Notes under the pieces: generated by a model
The model's input: the letters and a program-made list of their open reading frames with translations, nothing else
Told to the model about the DNA's origin: nothing
Database searches by the model: none
Shown here: positions 1 through 11,863 of the stretch, one piece after another
Layout of the letters: every line of letters starts with the position of its first letter
How positions within the stretch are numbered: position 1 is the first letter of the stretch
Program-made: the position numbers and the translations under genes
Source: Nocardia camponoti
GTDB lineage: Bacteria > Actinomycetota > Actinomycetes > Mycobacteriales > Mycobacteriaceae
Reading direction: 5' to 3'
Assembly (NCBI RefSeq): GCF_014646135.1
Contig: NZ_BMMW01000003.1
Span: 1 to 64,000, forward strand
Length of the DNA: 64,000 nucleotides

Positions 1-56
1 TCGTTATCCCTGCCGGTGAAGGCCGGGTCGGTGTCCGTGTCGCTCTGACTCGAATA

Positions 57-85
57 AAGTTACGTGTTGGGTAACGCGTTGTCAA
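57..85 (-). promoter_or_regulatory. Strong sigma-A-type promoter, probably of an rRNA operon beyond the window edge
   Basis: On the minus strand there is a perfect -35 hexamer TTGACA (80-85), a 17-nt spacer and the -10-like hexamer TAACTT (57-62). It starts only 18 nt after the murA stop codon and points out of the window. In Mycobacterium the rrs-rrl-rrf operon lies directly downstream of murA in the same orientation, so I infer an rrn promoter. The transcribed product itself is outside the window. Confidence 0.6.
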
Positions 86-103
86 CTCCCCAGGTCAGAG
101 GCC

Positions 104-1384
104 CTATTTCGGCGTACCAACCCGTTCAACTTGCCCGCCGAGGGCTTGCATCTGCTCAACGAAGTTCGGATATCCGCGGTCGATGTGGAAAACATCGTGG
201 ACTTCGGTGACACCATCGGCGCACAAGCCGGCGAGCACCAGGCCCGCGCCAGCGCGAATGTCGGACGACCACACCGGTGCGCTCGACAAACGCGGGATGC
301 CGCGGACAACCGCGTGATGGCCGTCAGTACGCGCGTCGGCACCCAACCGGATCATCTCTTCCACAAACCGGAACCGCGCTTCGAACACGTTCTCGGTGAT
401 CATCGACGTGCCATCGGCGACGGCGGCGAGACCGATAGCCATCGGCTGCAAGTCAGTCGGGAAACCGGGGAACGGGAGAGTCGCGAAGTTGACCGCGCGC
501 GGTCGCTCGGCCTGCACAACGCGAAAACCATTGGGCTCGTAGGTAATTCGCGCACCCGCGGAGCGCAGCTTGTCGAGCACGAGCGACAGATGCTTGGGGT
601 TAACCCCGGTGACGCGCACGTCGCCCTGGGTCATCGACGCCGCGATCCCCCACGTCGCGGCGACGATGCGGTCGCCAATCACGCGATGCGTGGTCGGGGA
701 AAGCCGCTTGACGCCCTGGACGGTAAGCACCGACGAACCGGCGCCTTCGATCCGCGCACCCATCTGCACGAGCATGTTGCACAGGTCGACGATGTCGGGC
801 TCGCGCGCCGCGTTGTCGATGACGGTCTCGCCTTCCGCGAGCACGGCAGCCATCAGGATGTTCTCGGTGGCACCAACCGACGGGAAGTCGAGGCGAATGC
901 GCGCGCCCTGGAGCTCTTCGGCCTTCGCGACAACGCAACCGTGCTCGATTTCCGACGTCGCGCCAAGCAAGCGCAAGCCTGCCTGGTGCATATCGAGGGG
1001 ACGCGAACCAATCGCATCGCCACCCGGCAACGCGACAACGGCCCGCTTACAGCGCGCCATCAGCGGGCCGAGCACACAAACCGACGCGCGGAACTGCGTG
1101 ACCGCCGGGAAATCGGCGTGGTACTTGGGCTCGGGCGGCGTGACGATCGAGACGACGCTGCGGTCGCCAGGGGCGTCGTCGGTAATCGCGACGTCGCAGC
1201 CGAGTCCGCGCAGGACCTCGGCCATCAACGGGACATCGAGGATGTCAGGGCAATTGGTGATGGTTGTCGTGCCCTCAGCCAACAGGGCGGCGGCCATCAG
1301 CTTCAGGACGCTGTTCTTCGCCCCGCCGACCACGACCTCGCCGACGAGCTGATTACCGCCGGAGACCAGAAACCGTTCGCTCAC
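104..1384 (-). CDS. murA: UDP-N-acetylglucosamine 1-carboxyvinyltransferase
   Basis: This 426-aa cytoplasmic enzyme transfers enolpyruvate from PEP to UDP-GlcNAc, the first committed step of peptidoglycan synthesis. The length fits the EPSP synthase-like family. The UDP-GlcNAc-binding Lys23-Asn24 pair lies in the motif GGAKNS. The mobile active-site loop reads [10 protein letters not shown], with Asp123 where most bacteria have the PEP-attacking Cys (Cys115 in E. coli). In mycobacteria the same Asp gives natural fosfomycin resistance, and the same is inferred here. The start is GTG at 1384, matching the conserved N-terminus. It is the last gene of the conserved block, 89 nt after the adenosyltransferase gene, and is followed by an outward-facing promoter. 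Confidence 0.97.
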   Translation of the reverse strand: MSERFLVSGGNQLVGEVVVGGAKNSVLKLMAAALLAEGTTTITNCPDILDVPLMAEVLRGLGCDVAITDDAPGDRSVVSIVTPPEPKYHADFPAVTQFRASVCVLGPLMARCKRAVVALPGGDAIGSRPLDMHQAGLRLLGATSEIEHGCVVAKAEELQGARIRLDFPSVGATENILMAAVLAEGETVIDNAAREPDIVDLCNMLVQMGARIEGAGSSVLTVQGVKRLSPTTHRVIGDRIVAATWGIAASMTQGDVRVTGVNPKHLSLVLDKLRSAGARITYEPNGFRVVQAERPRAVNFATLPFPGFPTDLQPMAIGLAAVADGTSMITENVFEARFRFVEEMIRLGADARTDGHHAVVRGIPRLSSAPVWSSDIRAGAGLVLAGLCADGVTEVHDVFHIDRGYPNFVEQMQALGGQVERVGTPK

Positions 1385-1473
1385 TCCGCCAGCTTATCGA
1401 CCAGCACCGCGCGAGGTGCCCCCCGGCACCAAACCCGCCCGATCGAACCTGGGAACTGCTGTGGGCGTAGGGA

Positions 1474-2052
1474 TTACGCTTCGCGCGCGCCGCCGGGTTG
1501 CCAAAGGACGTCGCCGTCGGGGTTGGTGACCCGGCTCAGGATGAACAACAGGTCAGAGAGGCGATTCAGGTATTTCGCGGGCAGCACTGACGTGTCATCG
1601 GGGTTGGCATCGACGGCCGCCCATGCGGACCGTTCGGCGCGGCGCACCACCGTTCGGGCAGTGTGCAACAGCGCGGCCAACGGGGTGCCCCCAGGCAAAA
1701 TGAACGAATTCAGTGCTGGCAGAGGCTCATTGAACTCATCGCACCAGGTTTCGAGCCGGTCGATGTAGGGCTGGGTGATGCGCAGCGGCGGGTACTTCGG
1801 GTCGGCGACAACCGGGGTCGACAGATCAGCGCCCGCGTCGAAGAGGTCGTTTTGCACCTGACGCAACACCGCGAGAATTTCGGCATTGGGCTGACCAAGC
1901 GCGACAGCGACGCCGATCGCGGCATTGGCCTCATCGCAGTCGGCATACGCGACAACGCGCGAATCGGTTTTCGCAACCCGCGAGAAGTCGCTCAGGCCCG
2001 TTGTCCCGTCGTCGCCGGTTCGCGTGTAAATGCGGGTGAGATGAACGCTCAT
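1474..2052 (-). CDS. PduO-type cob(I)alamin adenosyltransferase
   Basis: This 192-aa protein belongs to the PduO-type ATP:corrinoid adenosyltransferases, which transfer adenosyl from ATP to cob(I)alamin to make coenzyme B12. The N-terminal RIYTRTGDDGTTGL ATP-binding motif and the C-terminal RTVVRRAER and LNRLSDLLF helices are family signatures. The ATG at 2052 is chosen because it overlaps the stop of the upstream DUF2550 gene in an ATGA; the frame stays open 18 codons further, but family length (about 190) favours this start. Rv1314c is the mycobacterial counterpart at this locus. The product could supply AdoCbl to the IcmF mutase encoded at 36.7-39.9 kb. That link is inferred. Confidence 0.93.
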   Translation of the reverse strand: MSVHLTRIYTRTGDDGTTGLSDFSRVAKTDSRVVAYADCDEANAAIGVAVALGQPNAEILAVLRQVQNDLFDAGADLSTPVVADPKYPPLRITQPYIDRLETWCDEFNEPLPALNSFILPGGTPLAALLHTARTVVRRAERSAWAAVDANPDDTSVLPAKYLNRLSDLLFILSRVTNPDGDVLWQPGGAREA

Positions 2053-2486
2053 GCCTGACCACCCCGGGTGCGGCGCGCACGATCCGACGGGCGCGATTCC
2101 AGCCACGACAGGAAAGCGGCCATCGAACCACGATCCAACGCGAGCTCGTAAGAACCGTGCGGATCGGTGACCCCGACGACGATTTCGTCGTGCATGATGT
2201 CGAACTCGTCGCCCTGGGGCTTACGCCGTTCGTCGATCTCTAGGCCCTGGCGATGAATTGTGCTGTCGGGGCCGAGTTTGAGACTGGTGAGCTTGAAGAA
2301 AACCAGCTTGTCTTCCTCGTAGCGAATGAGCCCGTGTCGCCAACCAGCGCCACCTTTAGCAGGCAAAACCCGCAGCAACGCGGCGGTGCCGCCACGGCGC
2401 AACATCACCAACCGGTAGGTAGATGCGGCAGCTAAGAAGACCAGCGTGAAGACCAGAATGATCAGCAGAACCATCCCGGTGTGCAA
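2049..2486 (-). CDS. DUF2550 membrane-anchored protein
   Basis: The protein is about 145 aa, with one N-terminal transmembrane helix (GMVLLIILVFTLVFLAA) followed by a cytoplasmic basic region and a compact domain containing GWRHGLIRYEEDKLVFFKL, GDEFDIMHDEIVV and FLSWLESRPSDRARR, the DUF2550 signature. It is the equivalent of Rv1312, which sits just after atpC in mycobacteria; the function is unknown. The start is uncertain. TTG at 2486 has a GGAAGGG Shine-Dalgarno nine bases upstream and gives the usual length; an in-frame TTG at 2543 and ATG at 2474 are alternatives. It overlaps the next gene by 4 nt, so the two are translationally coupled. Confidence 0.82.
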   Translation of the reverse strand: MHTGMVLLIILVFTLVFLAAASTYRLVMLRRGGTAALLRVLPAKGGAGWRHGLIRYEEDKLVFFKLTSLKLGPDSTIHRQGLEIDERRKPQGDEFDIMHDEIVVGVTDPHGSYELALDRGSMAAFLSWLESRPSDRARRTRGGQA

Positions 2487-2620
2487 TGCCGTACGCCCTT
2501 CCGCTGTAGCCGGTGTATCAGTGACACGTCCTTCGTCATTCAATCACGTCGACGGAAACCCGATCAACGCGGTCCCATTCCCCCGACGTCGGCGCGTCAA
2601 ACCACCCAGATACGCGAAAT

Positions 2621-2655
2621 GCCGGTGACGAACTTTTCAAAAGTTCGTCACCGGC
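2621..2655 (-). terminator. Perfect 17-bp palindrome, terminator after atpC
   Basis: The arms GCCGGTGACGAACTTTT (2621-2637) and AAAAGTTCGTCACCGGC (2639-2655) are perfectly complementary around a single central C. The element starts 22 nt after the atpC stop and is followed on the minus strand by a short ATTT. It should end the ATP synthase transcript and separate it from the DUF2550-adenosyltransferase-murA unit. Confidence 0.75.
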
Positions 2656-2677
2656 CCTTCGGTGAAGCTGCTAGCAG

Positions 2678-3076
2678 CTAGTTGACGGTGACCGTCGCCT
2701 CGTAGGCACGGAGCTGGCCCTGCGCGATACGCAGTTCCTCCTCCGAAACCTCACCGGTGGCGATGACCTGCCGCGCGGCGTCGGGGTCGACCTCGCCCGC
2801 GAGGTCGGCCGACTCGGCAAGCACCCGCACGGTGTCGGCGGTGACCGAGAAGAAGCCACCGTGCACCGCGGCGACGATCCGCTCGCCGTCGGTCGACACG
2901 ATCGTGACCGTGCCGCCCTCAACGAGCTGACCGAGCAGCGGCTCATGGCCAGCCATGATGCCGATCTGACCCTCGGTGGTCTGCGCGCTGACGAACGTAG
3001 CGTTGCCGGACCAGATCTTGCGCTCGACGGCGACGAGATCGACCGTCATCGTCCTTGCGTTGGAATCAGTCGCCAT
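2678..3076 (-). CDS. atpC: ATP synthase F1 epsilon subunit
   Basis: The 132-aa epsilon subunit of the F1 sector forms part of the central stalk and damps ATP hydrolysis. The N-terminal beta-sandwich signature [35 protein letters not shown] and VHGGFFSV is clear, followed by a short C-terminal helical region ([27 protein letters not shown]). The start is ATG at 3076; an internal Met10 would remove a non-conserved leader and cannot be excluded. It is the last gene of the atp operon, 6 nt after atpD, and is followed by a palindromic terminator. Confidence 0.96.
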   Translation of the reverse strand: MATDSNARTMTVDLVAVERKIWSGNATFVSAQTTEGQIGIMAGHEPLLGQLVEGGTVTIVSTDGERIVAAVHGGFFSVTADTVRVLAESADLAGEVDPDAARQVIATGEVSEEELRIAQGQLRAYEATVTVN

Positions 3077-3082
3077 TGGTGA

Positions 3083-4582
<1,500 letters not shown>

Positions 4583-4630
4583 TTACGCAAGCTTCCGCCT
4601 ACGGGCCCTGACCTCAGGCCGCGGCGCTGT

Positions 4631-5602
4631 TTAGTCGCGGTCCGAGCTCGACGCCAGCGCGTTGACGCCACCGACGATTTCGCTGATTTCCTGCGTAATT
4701 TGGGCCTGACGCACCGAGTTCGCCTCGCGCTGGAGCACATTGGCCAGCTCGTTGGCGTTGTCGGTCGCCGCCTTCATTGCGGTGCGCCGAGCCGCGGACT
4801 CGGATGCCGCTGCCTCAAGCAACGATGAGTAGATACGGGTTCCAACGTACTTGGGCAGCAGTGCGCCCAGCAGCACGTCGGCGTCCGGCTCGAACTCGTA
4901 CTGAGCCGTGACAACCACGTTCGGCGCGTCCGACAGCATGTCGTCGCCGAGCTCGTACGCCTCGTCGACGATGTTGACCTGGATGGGCGCCAAACGACGC
5001 ACCTCCGGGGTCTGGGTCAGCATCGAGACGAACTTGGTGTAGACGATGTGCAACTCGTCGACACCAGGGACTTCGCCTTCGCCGTCGAGCGCGGGAACCG
5101 TGCCCTCGGAACCAGCCATGAACGCCTTGACCAGGAACTCGCATGCGGCCTGAGCATCGGCGTAGGTCGGCTGCTGGGAGAAGCCGGTCCACGAACCCTG
5201 GAACGGGCGGTTGCGGAACTTGTAGAACGTGAGGCCCTTGTTGCCCATCACGTACAGCACCGGTTCCTTGCCGTCGCCGCGCAGCGTGGTCATAAGCTCC
5301 TCGGCGCGCTTGAGCACGTTGGAGTTGTAACCGCCACACATGCCGCTGTCGCTGGTGATCACCAGGACGGCGGCGCGCTTCGGGTTGGGCCGCTCGGTGA
5401 GCAGCGGGTGCGCCAAGTTCTTCGACGCGCTCGCCAGCTCACCGAGGACCTTCGTGATCTCTTCGGCGTACGGCTTGGCCGCGGCAACGCGGGCCTGTGC
5501 CTTGGAGATGCGCGAGGTCGCGATCAGTTCCTGAGCCTTGGTGATCTTCTTGATCGAATTCACACCACGAATGCGGGAGCGCAATTCACGCAAACTTGCC
5601 AT
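4631..5602 (-). CDS. atpG: ATP synthase F1 gamma subunit
   Basis: The 323-aa central-stalk rotor subunit begins with the conserved coiled-coil helix [23 protein letters not shown] and ends with the matching C-terminal helix [43 protein letters not shown] (quoted in part). It is longer than the E. coli protein (287 aa), as in mycobacteria, because of an insertion in the central domain around [14 protein letters not shown]. The start is ATG at 5602. The 99-nt gap before atpD is the largest inside the operon and holds GC-rich inverted repeats (GGGCCC on both sides) but no gene. Confidence 0.97.
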   Translation of the reverse strand: MASLRELRSRIRGVNSIKKITKAQELIATSRISKAQARVAAAKPYAEEITKVLGELASASKNLAHPLLTERPNPKRAAVLVITSDSGMCGGYNSNVLKRAEELMTTLRGDGKEPVLYVMGNKGLTFYKFRNRPFQGSWTGFSQQPTYADAQAACEFLVKAFMAGSEGTVPALDGEGEVPGVDELHIVYTKFVSMLTQTPEVRRLAPIQVNIVDEAYELGDDMLSDAPNVVVTAQYEFEPDADVLLGALLPKYVGTRIYSSLLEAAASESAARRTAMKAATDNANELANVLQREANSVRQAQITQEISEIVGGVNALASSSDRD

Positions 5603-5665
5603 TTAACGGTTCACACTCCCCTCATTCATCAGAACGGAAATTGCCGACATCAGTTCAGACCCGGC

Positions 5666-7306
5666 TTACTTCTCGACGTGCTTGCGGGTAACCGAAAGCG
5701 ACTCGACCTCTTCGTGGTCAAGATCGCCAGCGGCGGCCTCGTTCACGACGCGCGAACCGTCGGCAGCAAGGAAGCCCTGCTTGAAGTTGTCGGTCTCGGC
5801 CTTGATCTTGTCGGCGGCCTCGCCCTCGAGCGGCTTCTTGCCACCCTGCAGCGCGTCGAACGAATCCTGCGCGGTGCTGTGCAGGTGCTCAAGGAGCTCG
5901 GCAGTGAAGCGACGCACGTCGCCAACCGGCACCGAGTCGTAGTAGCCACCGTCGACGAGGTAGATCGAAACGACCTGGTCCTCGACCGAAACCGGCGAGT
6001 ACTGGTCCTGCTTGAGCAGCTCAACCCAGCGGGCGCCACGCTCAAGCTGAGCGAGCGACGCGGCGTCGAGGTCGGAAGCGAACGCGGAGAACGCCTCAAG
6101 CTCGCGGTACTGCGCCATTTCCAGACGCAGCGAACCGGCGACCTTCTTCATGGCCTTGGTCTGCGCGGCGCCACCGACACGGGAAACCGAGGTACCGACG
6201 TTGATAGCCGGACGCACGCCCTTGTTGAACAGGTCGGACTCAAGGAAGACCTGGCCGTCGGTGATGGAGATGACGTTGGTCGGGATGAACGCCGAGACGT
6301 CGTTGGCCTTGGTCTCGATGATCGGCAGCCCGGTCATCGAGCCGCCGCCCATTTCGTCGGACAGCTTCGCGCAACGCTCAAGCAGACGGGAGTGCAGGTA
6401 GAACACGTCACCGGGGTACGCCTCGCGGCCCGGCGGACGACGCAGCAGCAGCGAGATCGCGCGGTAGGCCTCGGCCTGCTTGGTGAGGTCGTCAAACACG
6501 ATGAGGACGTGCTTGCCCTGGTACATCCAGTGCTGGCCGATGGCCGAACCGGTGTAGGGGGCCAGCCACTTGAAGCCCGCGGAATCGGAAGCAGGCGCGG
6601 CGACGATGGTGGTGTACTCCATCGCGCCGTGCTCCTCAAGCGCGGACTTGACGCCCGCGATGGTGGAGCCCTTCTGGCCGATCGCGACGTAGATGCAGCG
6701 AACCTGCTTGGACGGGTCGCCGGTTTCCCAGTTCGCCTTCTGGTTCAGGATCGCGTCCACGGCGACAGCGGTCTTGCCGGTCTTGCGGTCGCCGATGATC
6801 AGCTGACGCTGGCCACGGCCAATCGCGGTAAGGGCGTCGATCGCGGTGATACCGGTCGCGAGCGGCTCCTCAACGGGCTGACGCTCAAGCACGGTCGCGG
6901 CCTGAAGCTCAAGCACGCGGCGCTCGTCGGACTCGATCGGGCCGAGTCCGTCGATCGGCTGGCCGAGCGGGTTGACGACACGACCGAGGAAGTTGTCACC
7001 AACGGGAACCGAGAGCACGTCGCCGGTGCGGCGGACTTCCTGGCCCTCTTCGAGCGAGGCCGACTCGCCGAGGATGACGGCACCGATCTCGGTGTCCTCA
7101 AGGTTCAGCGCGACGCCGAGGACGCCGCCCGGGAACTCAAGCAGTTCGTTGGCCATCGCCGAAGGCAGCCCACTGACGTGCGCGATGCCGTCGCCGGTGT
7201 CGGTGACAAGACCGACCTCTTCGATGGAGGTTTCGGGGGTGTAGCTCTGGGTGTAGCTCTCGATCGCGCTACGGATCTCGTCGGAGGAGATCGTCAGCTC
7301 CGCCAT
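5666..7306 (-). CDS. atpA: ATP synthase F1 alpha subunit
   Basis: The 546-aa non-catalytic nucleotide-binding F1 subunit has its P-loop GDRKTGKT at residues 172-179 and the family signatures [17 protein letters not shown] and [10 protein letters not shown]. It carries a C-terminal extension of about 35 residues after the conserved DNFKQGFLA, ending [12 protein letters not shown] comparable tail in the mycobacterial alpha subunit suppresses ATP hydrolysis. The same role is inferred here from position and length only. The start is ATG at 7306. Confidence 0.98.
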   Translation of the reverse strand: MAELTISSDEIRSAIESYTQSYTPETSIEEVGLVTDTGDGIAHVSGLPSAMANELLEFPGGVLGVALNLEDTEIGAVILGESASLEEGQEVRRTGDVLSVPVGDNFLGRVVNPLGQPIDGLGPIESDERRVLELQAATVLERQPVEEPLATGITAIDALTAIGRGQRQLIIGDRKTGKTAVAVDAILNQKANWETGDPSKQVRCIYVAIGQKGSTIAGVKSALEEHGAMEYTTIVAAPASDSAGFKWLAPYTGSAIGQHWMYQGKHVLIVFDDLTKQAEAYRAISLLLRRPPGREAYPGDVFYLHSRLLERCAKLSDEMGGGSMTGLPIIETKANDVSAFIPTNVISITDGQVFLESDLFNKGVRPAINVGTSVSRVGGAAQTKAMKKVAGSLRLEMAQYRELEAFSAFASDLDAASLAQLERGARWVELLKQDQYSPVSVEDQVVSIYLVDGGYYDSVPVGDVRRFTAELLEHLHSTAQDSFDALQGGKKPLEGEAADKIKAETDNFKQGFLAADGSRVVNEAAAGDLDHEEVESLSVTRKHVEK

Positions 7307-7372
7307 GTTGTTCCTGCTCTCGCTGTGGTCTCGAATGTCGGGGGTTGGATAAAGCGCGTGCTCGCTGGTCCG

Positions 7373-8185
7373 TTAGGACAGCGCGCGACGCAGCTTCTCC
7401 AGTCGGCCGGTGGCGCTGCCGTCGATGACGTCGTCTCCGACGCGCACGACGACGCCGCTCAGCAGCGTCGGGTCGACCTGCACGTGCACGGTGACCGGCT
7501 TGCCGTAGATGCGCTGCAGCGAAGCGGCGAGCCGCTCCTTCTGCGAGGCGCTCAGCTCGACGGCCGCATGCGCGTGGGCGACGATCTGGTCACGACGGGC
7601 CGCCGCCAGATCGGACAGGGCGTCGAAAGCGACGCCGATGTTGTTGGTCCGCAGTCGGGTGACCGCCTGCTCGGCCAGCGTCAGGGTGATCGGCTCGGCC
7701 TTGCCCGACAGCAGGCGCTCAACGAGCTCCTTGCGGGCCTTGACCGGCTTGCCCTGATCGGAAAGCGCCTGCTCAAGCTCGGGGTTGTCGGCGATGATGC
7801 GACCGAGCCGGAACAGCTCGTCTTCCACCGCGTCGAGCCGACCGCCATCAGCGGCCGAGGCGAGCAGGGCTTCCTGTCCGAGCAGCACCAAGGTGTTGAC
7901 CAAGTCGCTGGTGCGCGACCAGTTCTGGGCGACCGCGGTGGTCAGCACTGCCTGAGTGGCAGCGCTGACCTTGCCGCCGAAGATCCGCTCACTGAGTTCA
8001 GCGCGCGCCGAACCCGGCACCGAGGAGTCCGCGAGCGCCACACGCAGCGAACGCTGGTCGTCCAGCACGGCGACAACGGCGAAAAGTTCCGAACCCGTTG
8101 TGGCCGCGATAGTTTCGCTTCCGGTCAACGCGACCCGAAGCGCCTCGCGAGACCGGGCACTGGCCTCGCGGCTCGCTGCGTACAT
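7373..8185 (-). CDS. atpH: ATP synthase delta subunit
   Basis: This 270-aa peripheral-stalk subunit links F1 to the b subunits. It carries the actinobacterial long-delta form: an N-terminal helical domain (LRVALADSSVPGSARAEL), then the OSCP-like core ending YGKPVTVHVQVDPTLLSGVVVRVGD and GSATGRLEKLRRAL. ATG at 8185 is chosen because it gives the usual actinobacterial length; a GTG at 8194 and an upstream TTG at 8242 that would overlap atpF are less likely. Unlike Mycobacterium, it is not fused to a second b-type subunit. Confidence 0.93.
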   Translation of the reverse strand: MYAASREASARSREALRVALTGSETIAATTGSELFAVVAVLDDQRSLRVALADSSVPGSARAELSERIFGGKVSAATQAVLTTAVAQNWSRTSDLVNTLVLLGQEALLASAADGGRLDAVEDELFRLGRIIADNPELEQALSDQGKPVKARKELVERLLSGKAEPITLTLAEQAVTRLRTNNIGVAFDALSDLAAARRDQIVAHAHAAVELSASQKERLAASLQRIYGKPVTVHVQVDPTLLSGVVVRVGDDVIDGSATGRLEKLRRALS

Positions 8186-8204
8186 GCTTCTCACTTTCGC
8201 GTCG

Positions 8205-8762
8205 CTACCTTCCGACCCCGATGCCAGCGTCGGTGTCGTCAAGTTCGCTGAGGAACTTGTCGATCGACGCGGCCTGCTTGGCCTCGTCCGAGACCGACTG
8301 ACCGATGATCTTCTCGGCCAAGTCGACGGCCGTGCGGCCGACCTCGGAACGCAGTTCGGTCAGGATCTGCTGACGCTGAGCTTCCAGCTGCGAGTGACCA
8401 GCGGCGACGATACGGTCGCTTTCGGCCTGTGCATCGGTACGCATCTGCGCCAGAATCTGCTGACCCTGGGTGCGCGCATCCTCGCGGATACGTGCGGCCT
8501 CGAGCCGGGCGTCGGCAAGCTGCTGCTGGTATTGCGCCAGCGTGTGCTTTGCCTCTTCCTGGGCTGCCTCGGCCCGAGCGATACCGCCTTCGATCTTGTC
8601 GGTGCGGTCTTCAAGAGTCTGCGTGACGCGAGGAACGACGTACTTCCAGAACAGCAGACCAATGACGATGACGCAGACGATCGACCAGACGATGTCGTAC
8701 GTTTCGGGGATAAGAGGATTCACATCCTCTCCCCCTGCGGCGAGCGTGATGATTTCGCGCAT
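8205..8762 (-). CDS. atpF: ATP synthase Fo b subunit
   Basis: The 185-aa Fo stator subunit has one N-terminal membrane helix ([18 protein letters not shown]), the characteristic [19 protein letters not shown] turn into the dimerising helix, and a long charged coiled coil to the C-terminus. The start is ATG at 8762, 5 nt after the atpE stop. It is a free-standing b subunit followed by a separate delta gene. Confidence 0.96.
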   Translation of the reverse strand: MREIITLAAGGEDVNPLIPETYDIVWSIVCVIVIGLLFWKYVVPRVTQTLEDRTDKIEGGIARAEAAQEEAKHTLAQYQQQLADARLEAARIREDARTQGQQILAQMRTDAQAESDRIVAAGHSQLEAQRQQILTELRSEVGRTAVDLAEKIIGQSVSDEAKQAASIDKFLSELDDTDAGIGVGR

Positions 8763-8767
8763 CGGAA

Positions 8768-9926
<1,159 letters not shown>

Positions 9927-10234
9927 TCCCGCGGTTCGATCGGACATATGACGATCTAATGGGGGTCGACGCTTGTCGGCTCGAATTTCGACAGTGGCTT
10001 TACGGCGTAACCGCGAACGACTGTACGGGTGTCGGCGACATCGTCGACATGCTTGTTCCGGGCATATTCCTCCCGGATCGGCAGTAAGCATAGCGGCACC
10101 AGGTGCGATCAGGATGATCCACCCCCGGCAACCCGAGGCAAAGCCCCGAACTGATCCGGGCCGCGCCCCCAGCTTGGGTGCTTGCTTACTTACACTTTAC
10201 CAAGTTATCTACGACGTTGGGTAGTGGGGTGCGA
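9927..10234 (-). promoter_or_regulatory. Intergenic region, probable atpB-EFHAGDC promoter region
   Basis: These 308 nt between the AtpI-like gene and atpB contain no convincing gene. An unusually AT-rich stretch at about 10180-10215 reads, on the minus strand, GATAACTTGGTAAAGTG followed by TAAGTAAGC and contains the -10-like hexamer TAAAGT, but no good -35 at 17 nt. It is the best place for an operon promoter. The exact start is not resolved. Confidence 0.35.
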
Positions 10235-10690
10235 TTATTCCTGCTCGGAAGCCGTTTCGCTGTCTCCCGCGCGTGTCGTGACGTACGGAACCTTTTGGCT
10301 CACAACGCCATACGTCTCCGCGCCGAGCACGATGATGAGCGCGCCGACGACGGTGAAGAACAGGGCGGGGCGACTGTAGAAATCGAACTGGTTCAGGATC
10401 GCTACCAGCACTAATGCGACAAGCAGCTTGCCAACCCAGCTCACCAACATGACCATGTGAGCCGTCGTTGGCGGCAGCTTCGCGCCGAGAATCACCGAGA
10501 TCACGGTGGTGAGGATGAACCCGCCGCCGATCAGGCAGCCGAACACCGCGCCCCACAGACCGGCGATGCCAGCGAGGGCGGTGGCGACGATCACCGACAA
10601 AACGACGAGCACGCCAAGCCCGATCAGGCCGTAGCGAAGGGCGGCGCGCAGGGGTGCCTGCTCTTCCGGGGGCGGGGTTTGAGTGCTCAC
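10235..10690 (-). CDS. AtpI-like membrane protein
   Basis: The protein is about 151 aa with four predicted membrane helices (YGLIGLGVLVVLSVIVATAL, GAVFGCLIGGGFILTTVISV, MVMLVSWVGKLLVALVLVAI, PALFFTVVGALIIVLGAETY). It lies directly before the ATP synthase genes, the usual place of atpI (Rv1303). AtpI proteins help assemble the c ring or carry Mg2+; here the assignment rests on topology and position. GTG at 10690, 12 nt after wecA, is preferred over the long open frame upstream, which overlaps wecA. Confidence 0.8.
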   Translation of the reverse strand: MSTQTPPPEEQAPLRAALRYGLIGLGVLVVLSVIVATALAGIAGLWGAVFGCLIGGGFILTTVISVILGAKLPPTTAHMVMLVSWVGKLLVALVLVAILNQFDFYSRPALFFTVVGALIIVLGAETYGVVSQKVPYVTTRAGDSETASEQE

Positions 10691-10701
10691 GCCAAAAAAC
10701 T

Positions 10702-11850
10702 TTACCTTGCGGGCTGGGTTGGCGTTTTGGCCGGACCGGGCCGTCGCATCGACGGAATCGCCGTCACGACCAGCGCGAACACCAGTCCGCCAGCGACTAG
10801 CAGCACAACAACGCGCCGATCCATCAGTGAAGTGCCAACGGCACCAAAGGCCAGCACGCCGACCCATAAATAGATCAACAACACAACGCGACGGTGCGAA
10901 TGCCCGATCTGCAACAAACGATGATGCAGATGCATTTTGTCCGGTGTGGAAAAACTCACGCCAGCGCGCACGCGACGAACAATCGCCAACAACAGATCAA
11001 GCACCGGAATGAACATCACCGCGCCAACAAGCAGCAGCGGCGACAGCAGACCGACGATGTCGCGCGGGCCGTAACCCTGCAGCGGAATTCGACCAGAAGC
11101 GCCGGTGGAAACAGCGGCGAGCATCAATCCGATCAACATCGAACCGGTGTCGCCCATAAAAATGCGGGCCGGCTGGAAATTGTGCGGAAGAAATCCGAGG
11201 CACGCGCCTGCCAAGGCGGCGGCGAGCAATGCGGGCGGATAGGTGTCGACCGAGCCGCCCTGGTCGTAAAGCAGGCCAACCGAGAACACGAAAACCGCAC
11301 CCGCGCAAATCAATCCCAAGCCAGCGGCGAGACCGTCGAGCCCGTCAACGAAGTTCATCGCGTTGATGAGCGTGACGCTGATCGCGACGGTGACAAGACC
11401 GCCCTGGAGGGCGTCGAGGACGACAGTTGTGTCATTGAATGGGTTGTAAATGACGTACCAACTCAGGCCCATTACCGCCATCACGCCAGCGGCGGTCACC
11501 TGTCCGGCGAATTTCGTGAGCGCGTCAAGGCCCCAACGGTCGTCAATAATGCCGACCGCGACGATGATCGTCGCCGCGACAAGCACGGCGGGAATATCGG
11601 GCGCGTAATCGAAACCGCGCCGCAGCGCGGGCAATTGGTGTGCGAAGGCGACCGCGGCGACAACGCCGATGTACATGCCAAGCCCACCCATGCGCGGGAC
11701 CGGCTTGACGTGGACGTCGCGTTCACGCGGCACCGCGACCGCACCAAAGCCGATGGCGAGCACTCGGACTCCACCGGTGGCCAAGAAGGTCACGGTGGCC
11801 GAGACGAGCAGCACGAGGACGAGCTCGCGCAGAGGAACAACCGTGCTCAT
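10702..11850 (-). CDS. wecA: Decaprenyl-phosphate N-acetylglucosaminephosphotransferase
   Basis: This 382-aa polytopic membrane protein of the MraY/WecA family transfers GlcNAc-1-phosphate from UDP-GlcNAc to decaprenyl phosphate. In mycobacteria (Rv1302, also called rfe) this begins the linker joining arabinogalactan to peptidoglycan. The Mg2+-binding DD pair (GIIDDRWGL), the NAMNFVDGLDGLAAG loop, the FMGDTGS motif and the HLHHRLLQ motif are all present. The start is ATG at 11850. The gene lies 13 nt after the threonylcarbamoyl-AMP synthase gene. Confidence 0.95.
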   Translation of the reverse strand: MSTVVPLRELVLVLLVSATVTFLATGGVRVLAIGFGAVAVPRERDVHVKPVPRMGGLGMYIGVVAAVAFAHQLPALRRGFDYAPDIPAVLVAATIIVAVGIIDDRWGLDALTKFAGQVTAAGVMAVMGLSWYVIYNPFNDTTVVLDALQGGLVTVAISVTLINAMNFVDGLDGLAAGLGLICAGAVFVFSVGLLYDQGGSVDTYPPALLAAALAGACLGFLPHNFQPARIFMGDTGSMLIGLMLAAVSTGASGRIPLQGYGPRDIVGLLSPLLLVGAVMFIPVLDLLLAIVRRVRAGVSFSTPDKMHLHHRLLQIGHSHRRVVLLIYLWVGVLAFGAVGTSLMDRRVVVLLVAGGLVFALVVTAIPSMRRPGPAKTPTQPAR

Positions 11851-11863
11851 CGCGGGCGTGCTG

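Noticed and set aside
131..1768. Long plus-strand open frame (545 codons) across murA and the adenosyltransferase gene
   Set aside because: It is antisense to two clearly conserved genes; the Arg/Ala/His-rich product with no domain is what high GC third positions produce on the opposite strand.
8186..8242. Longer atpH start overlapping atpF
   Set aside because: The TTG start has no ribosome binding site and the extra residues are absent from the family; ATG 8185 gives the normal length.
5048..8251. Plus-strand open frame of 1067 codons opposite atpG-atpA-atpH
   Set aside because: It runs antisense through three recognised ATP synthase genes and their gaps. The size is explained by GC bias. 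No family is recognisable.
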